From the NCBI GenBank assembly GCA_900551525.1, contig URWD01000037.1, positions 1 through 8,924 of the forward strand: a stretch of 8,924 nt of DNA, in the 5' to 3' direction. The notes beneath the pieces are model-generated. The model ran no database searches, was not told the DNA's origin, and was given only the letters and a program-made list of their open reading frames with translations. Below are positions 6,255 to 8,924 of this stretch, piece after piece. The stretch comes from an uncultured Mycoplasmatota bacterium (GTDB lineage: Bacteria > Bacillota_I > Bacilli_A > RF39 > UBA660). Position 1 is the first letter of the stretch. Every line of letters begins with the position of its first letter. The position numbers were made by a program, and so were the translations under genes.

Positions 6255-7130
6255 TTAAGGTACAAAAGGCTGTCTTAAAGCCCCATTATTAGTTCTTTCT
6301 AAATACTGTACTTCGCATTTAATTTCAGGTTTTATATACACAATATCTTTCTCTTTTATTTCTAAAATCGGTTTAATATTTTTCATATTCATTATTTTAT
6401 TTGCAAGACTTCTTTTCTTACCCAAACTTACTTTTCCAACATATTTTAGTTTACCCTTTAAATGCTCACCCAAAATCAAACTTATCACATAACTATTTTC
6501 TTTATTTATATACCCTAATACCACAAACTCCCCTTTTTGATAATTTTTTATCTTAAGCCAGTCTTCACTTCTTGTATTTATTTGATATTTACTATTTATT
6601 TTCTTTGCAACTATCCCTTCCATATTCATTTTCTTAACAATATTAAATAATTTTTTACCATCTTTTTTAACATACTTGCTTTTTATAAATATATCATTAT
6701 CTTCATACTTTTCTAATATTTCTTTTCTCTTATCAAGACCTAAATTTATTAAATCAATACCATTATATAAAATATCAAAACAAACAAATACTACTGGATT
6801 AGTTTTACTTAAATAATCAATAGTTTTCTTATTTTTTAAATGTATTCTTTTTTGAAGTTTTGAAAAAGATACATTACCATTTTCGAACATTATTATTTCT
6901 CCATCAAAAATAACATCTTCCTTGAAATATTTATTTAATACTTTAATTTCAGGAAACATCTCAGTTATATCAACACCATATCTATTTCTAACCACTACTT
7001 GACCATTATTTACAAAAACTAAACTTCTTACTCCATCATATTTTATTTCATAAATATATTCATCATCATCAAAAGGCTTATCTACTTCACCAAGAAGCAT
7101 CGGTGTAAACTTTTCATTTAAAAGACTCAT
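6255..7130 (-). CDS. ligD: ATP-dependent DNA ligase, LigD ligase-domain type, stand-alone
   Basis: A 291-residue ATP-dependent ligase that seals DNA nicks through an enzyme-AMP intermediate, here probably joining broken ends held by Ku. Nucleotidyltransferase motifs appear in order: motif I EIKYDGVR with adenylated Lys30; motif III FDGEII at 75-80; IIIa VFVCFDILYNG at about 114-124; motif IV MEGIVAKK at 170-177; motif V WLKIKNY at 191-197 with Lys193 and Lys195. An OB-fold domain fills about 200-291 and ends LRQPFVP, resembling the LigD-family R.P.F ending. No polymerase or phosphoesterase domain is attached, whereas B. subtilis LigD is about 610 residues with a polymerase domain. The ATG shares ATGA with the ku stop, and AAGGAG lies just upstream inside ku, so the two genes are translationally coupled. 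The polymerase activity may be encoded elsewhere or be absent. Confidence 0.93.
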   Translation of the reverse strand: MSLLNEKFTPMLLGEVDKPFDDDEYIYEIKYDGVRSLVFVNNGQVVVRNRYGVDITEMFPEIKVLNKYFKEDVIFDGEIIMFENGNVSFSKLQKRIHLKNKKTIDYLSKTNPVVFVCFDILYNGIDLINLGLDKRKEILEKYEDNDIFIKSKYVKKDGKKLFNIVKKMNMEGIVAKKINSKYQINTRSEDWLKIKNYQKGEFVVLGYINKENSYVISLILGEHLKGKLKYVGKVSLGKKRSLANKIMNMKNIKPILEIKEKDIVYIKPEIKCEVQYLERTNNGALRQPFVP

Positions 7131-7888
7131 TTTTTCTCCTTCAAACTTTTTTCCAAAGCTTTCATTAAATCATTAATTTGTTTTTTATTTGTACTTTTAG
7201 TTTTCGTAATCTTTTTACCATCTAATTTAGCATCAATAGCTTTCTTCAATGTTTCTTGATATTCATCTTTATATTCATGAGGCTTAAATTCTCCATCCAT
7301 ACTCTCTATAAGTTTAACAGCTAAATCTAATTCTTTATTTGTTACTTTAACTTCCATATTTTTATCAGGTATTCTTACTTCTTCTTCAAAGTATAAAGTT
7401 GTAAGAATTATACCATTTGGTACAAGTTTCAAGATTCCATAATAAAACTTAGGCCCAATTACTGTTTTAACTAAAGCTACCCTTTTAGTTTTCTTAAGTG
7501 CTTCATAGAATAAATTATAAGCTTTAGATTTCTTTTCAGTATTCAAAAAATAACTTTTTTCAAAATACCAAGGAGGAACACTTCCTTCTTTTACAAAAGA
7601 TATAACCTCAATTTCTTTATCTCCATCTGGTTTTAAATTATCAAGTTCTGTCTTACTAAATACTAAATAATTATCTTTTTCAAACTGATAACCTTTAACA
7701 ATATCACTTTCTTTAACATCTTTTTTACAACGAGGACAATATTTAATATACTTTATCCTTTGTAAACATTTTTTATGTAACTGATTAAATGATGTATCAT
7801 TATTCTTAATAATTGGATTAAGTAAAACAGGAATATTTACTAAAGCAAAAGAGATACTAGAATGTATATTTGGCATAACCATCACCAT
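7127..7888 (-). CDS. ku: Ku, non-homologous end-joining DNA-end-binding protein
   Basis: A bacterial Ku of up to 253 residues; homodimers thread onto double-strand ends and recruit LigD ligase. Seen: SISFALVNIPV near the N terminus; LHKKC...YCPRCKK with His38, Cys41, Cys51 and Cys54, a possible metal site of the kind present in Firmicutes Ku; IVKGYQFEKDNYLVFS at 63-78; the core beta-barrel region to about 200; and the C-terminal NDLMKALEKSLKEKK, matching the conserved DLM.AL..S ending. The start is uncertain. The first ATG (7888) has no clear ribosome site, while ATG 7876 (giving MPNIHSSISF, like typical Ku) has GGTGAT four bases upstream, giving 249 residues. The ligase follows with a four-base overlap. 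A 55-base gap without a terminator separates ku from the regulator gene upstream, so co-transcription is possible, alongside a local promoter. Confidence 0.94.
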   Translation of the reverse strand: MVMVMPNIHSSISFALVNIPVLLNPIIKNNDTSFNQLHKKCLQRIKYIKYCPRCKKDVKESDIVKGYQFEKDNYLVFSKTELDNLKPDGDKEIEVISFVKEGSVPPWYFEKSYFLNTEKKSKAYNLFYEALKKTKRVALVKTVIGPKFYYGILKLVPNGIILTTLYFEEEVRIPDKNMEVKVTNKELDLAVKLIESMDGEFKPHEYKDEYQETLKKAIDAKLDGKKITKTKSTNKKQINDLMKALEKSLKEKK

Positions 7889-7891
7889 TTT

Positions 7892-7921
7892 TAGTATCTC
7901 TATTTTTATAGGTTTTATGCA
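7892..7921 (-). promoter_or_regulatory. Candidate ku-lig promoter, forespore sigma-G-like
   Basis: On the minus strand, TGCATA (7916-7921), a 17-base spacer and GATACTA (7892-7898). Compared with the sigma-G pattern TGAATA/CATACTA this is five of six and six of seven. Read as sigma-A it is poorer (TTGCAT, 18 bases, GATACT). Transcription would start at about the first ATG of ku, favouring translation from 7876. In B. subtilis ku and ligD are sigma-G dependent, which motivated the comparison. AT-rich DNA makes chance matches likely. Confidence 0.35.
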
Positions 7922-7943
7922 AAAGTTTTTATAAATTTAATTA

Positions 7944-8924
7944 TTATAACTCAATATCAAATGCATATTCATAGTCTATTTTTTTCTTTTCTTTTGTTTT
8001 TAAATAAGCTTTTTCTTGATGCGACTTTTCAACTATTTCTTTAGTAGTATAATTCTTAAAATATGTCTTAATTTTTTCTAAAACCTCTAATTCTTCATTA
8101 TCAAAAATTTCTTTATCAAATTCTTTTTTAGATTTTATCAAATGACATTCCGATTCATCATTAATATACTTAATTTTATAATCAATTAAGTTTTCTTTAT
8201 ATAATAGATTTATTATTGTATCAAAATCATCTGGTACGGGACCATATGGTAATTTAACATACTCAAGTCCAGTTATAGAAGTAGTTGTATTTTTGTAATT
8301 ATAAAAATCTGAATAAAACATTTCTTTTAATAATTTTGTTTTTGGCATTGTATCACTTGCTAAAAATAATATTACATTTTTAATCTTCTCAATAGATAAA
8401 GGTGTAAAACCATTATATTGTGATAAATTATTATCATTATTTTCTTCTTCATTTATCATTTTCTTTATATTATTACCTTTAAATGCTTTTATTTTTTCAT
8501 CTATTTTTATATATTCATTTGTACTAATTCTTTCCTTACTTGCAACTAAATATTCGTTTATAGCTTCAGGATTGTTAATTAAATTTTTAATGGATACCAT
8601 ATATACATCATTTGGTATTGATTTTCCTTTTTCATAACTTATTAAAGTTTTTTTTGCACATCCAATTATCTTTGAAAAATCTGCAAGTGACAAATCATAT
8701 TTCTTTCGTAACTCTATTAACTTTTCTTTGGGAACACCATATTTATTATTAAACATTTCAATAGCTAATTCTGAAGTTCTATTATCAAGACATTCATCAT
8801 AGACTATTTTTCCACAGTCATGGCAAAATCTTCTTTTACTAATAAAAGATATATCTTTTCCTTTAATTGTAAAATCATTTTTAAAATCTTTAACATATGT
8901 GTTTGCACTTCCACAATTATAACA
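7944..8924 (-). CDS. Zinc-finger/HTH/DUF4065 (SocA/Panacea) antitoxin-like regulator, 5' end outside window
   Basis: The reading frame stays open from the stop at 7944 to the window edge (326 codons visible), so the internal ATG at 8756 is not the start. The first 37 visible residues hold CYNCG and FCHDCG (Cys1, 4, 34, 37), then the MqsA/YgiT-like YDECLDNRTSE. An XRE-type helix-turn-helix follows at about 66-116 (LRKKYDLSLADFSKIIGCAKK, then SYEKGKSIPN). After a polar linker, residues 179-319 form a DUF4065 domain with ITGLEYVKLPYGPVPDD and the closing SHQEKAYL...IDYEYAF. DUF4065 (Panacea) domains act as neutralising domains of varied toxin-antitoxin pairs, and SocA is a proteolytic adaptor antitoxin; zinc finger plus HTH suggests DNA binding and autoregulation. 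No toxin-sized gene lies between this gene and ku, so a toxin would be upstream of the window, or the protein is an orphan regulator. No terminator is seen before ku. Confidence 0.88.
   Translation of the reverse strand, partial: CYNCGSANTYVKDFKNDFTIKGKDISFISKRRFCHDCGKIVYDECLDNRTSELAIEMFNNKYGVPKEKLIELRKKYDLSLADFSKIIGCAKKTLISYEKGKSIPNDVYMVSIKNLINNPEAINEYLVASKERISTNEYIKIDEKIKAFKGNNIKKMINEEENNDNNLSQYNGFTPLSIEKIKNVILFLASDTMPKTKLLKEMFYSDFYNYKNTTTSITGLEYVKLPYGPVPDDFDTIINLLYKENLIDYKIKYINDESECHLIKSKKEFDKEIFDNEELEVLEKIKTYFKNYTTKEIVEKSHQEKAYLKTKEKKKIDYEYAFDIEL

Noticed and set aside
4003..7129. Mycoplasma-type code with TGA as tryptophan
   Set aside because: TGA ends the rsmC-like and ku genes at positions fitting the family lengths, and the tryptophans checked are encoded by TGG.
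7944..8756. Regulator starting at the internal ATG 8756 (270 residues)
   Set aside because: The frame is open upstream to the window edge and encodes a clear CxxC...CxxC zinc finger continuous with the MqsA-like HTH.
1..8924. CRISPR array, tRNA, rRNA, insertion sequence or prophage
   Set aside because: I saw no regularly spaced repeats, no tRNA-like cloverleaf, no rRNA sequence, and no transposase or integrase motifs on either strand.

Overview
The window is a very AT-rich stretch in which every supported gene reads on the minus strand. The RNA polymerase subunits resemble those of low-GC Gram-positive bacteria (Firmicutes, Bacilli side, possibly an uncultured RF39-like or Tenericutes-related group). 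Keeping an rsmC-like (ybxB) gene next to rpoB is a Firmicutes gene order. TGA is used as a stop (rsmC-like gene, ku) and the Trp codons checked are TGG, so this is not a Mycoplasma-type code.

Layout in the direction of transcription (high to low coordinates): a 5'-truncated gene for a zinc-finger/HTH/DUF4065 (SocA/Panacea-type) antitoxin-like regulator (7944-8924); ku (7127-7888); a stand-alone LigD-type ATP-dependent DNA ligase (6255-7130), sharing ATGA with ku; an HU gene (5831-6103) with its own leader and terminator; an unrecognised membrane-anchored protein with OB-fold-like repeats (4701-5744); an RsmC-like 16S rRNA methyltransferase (4003-4608); rpoB (274-3897); and the first 91 codons of rpoC (1-274). 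There is no gene-free stretch above 160 bases.

The genes form small units. Ku and the ligase make a minimal two-gene end-joining module without a LigD polymerase domain, and the regulator lies directly upstream with no visible terminator between them. HU ends in a clear intrinsic terminator. The terminator after the membrane protein is physically interlocked with the promoter of the rsmC-like gene. rpoB-rpoC have a near-consensus sigma-A promoter whose -35 box overlaps the rsmC-like stop codon, and the two genes are coupled through TAATG. The usual rplJ-rplL genes are not upstream of rsmC-rpoB; the NHEJ, HU and membrane-protein genes are there instead.

Most worth a second look: RpoB carries Lys and Asp at positions equivalent to E. 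coli 513 and 526, which suggests intrinsic rifamycin resistance; an antitoxin-like regulator sits next to an NHEJ cassette; a possible forespore-type promoter precedes ku; and a terminator and promoter are nested between two genes.
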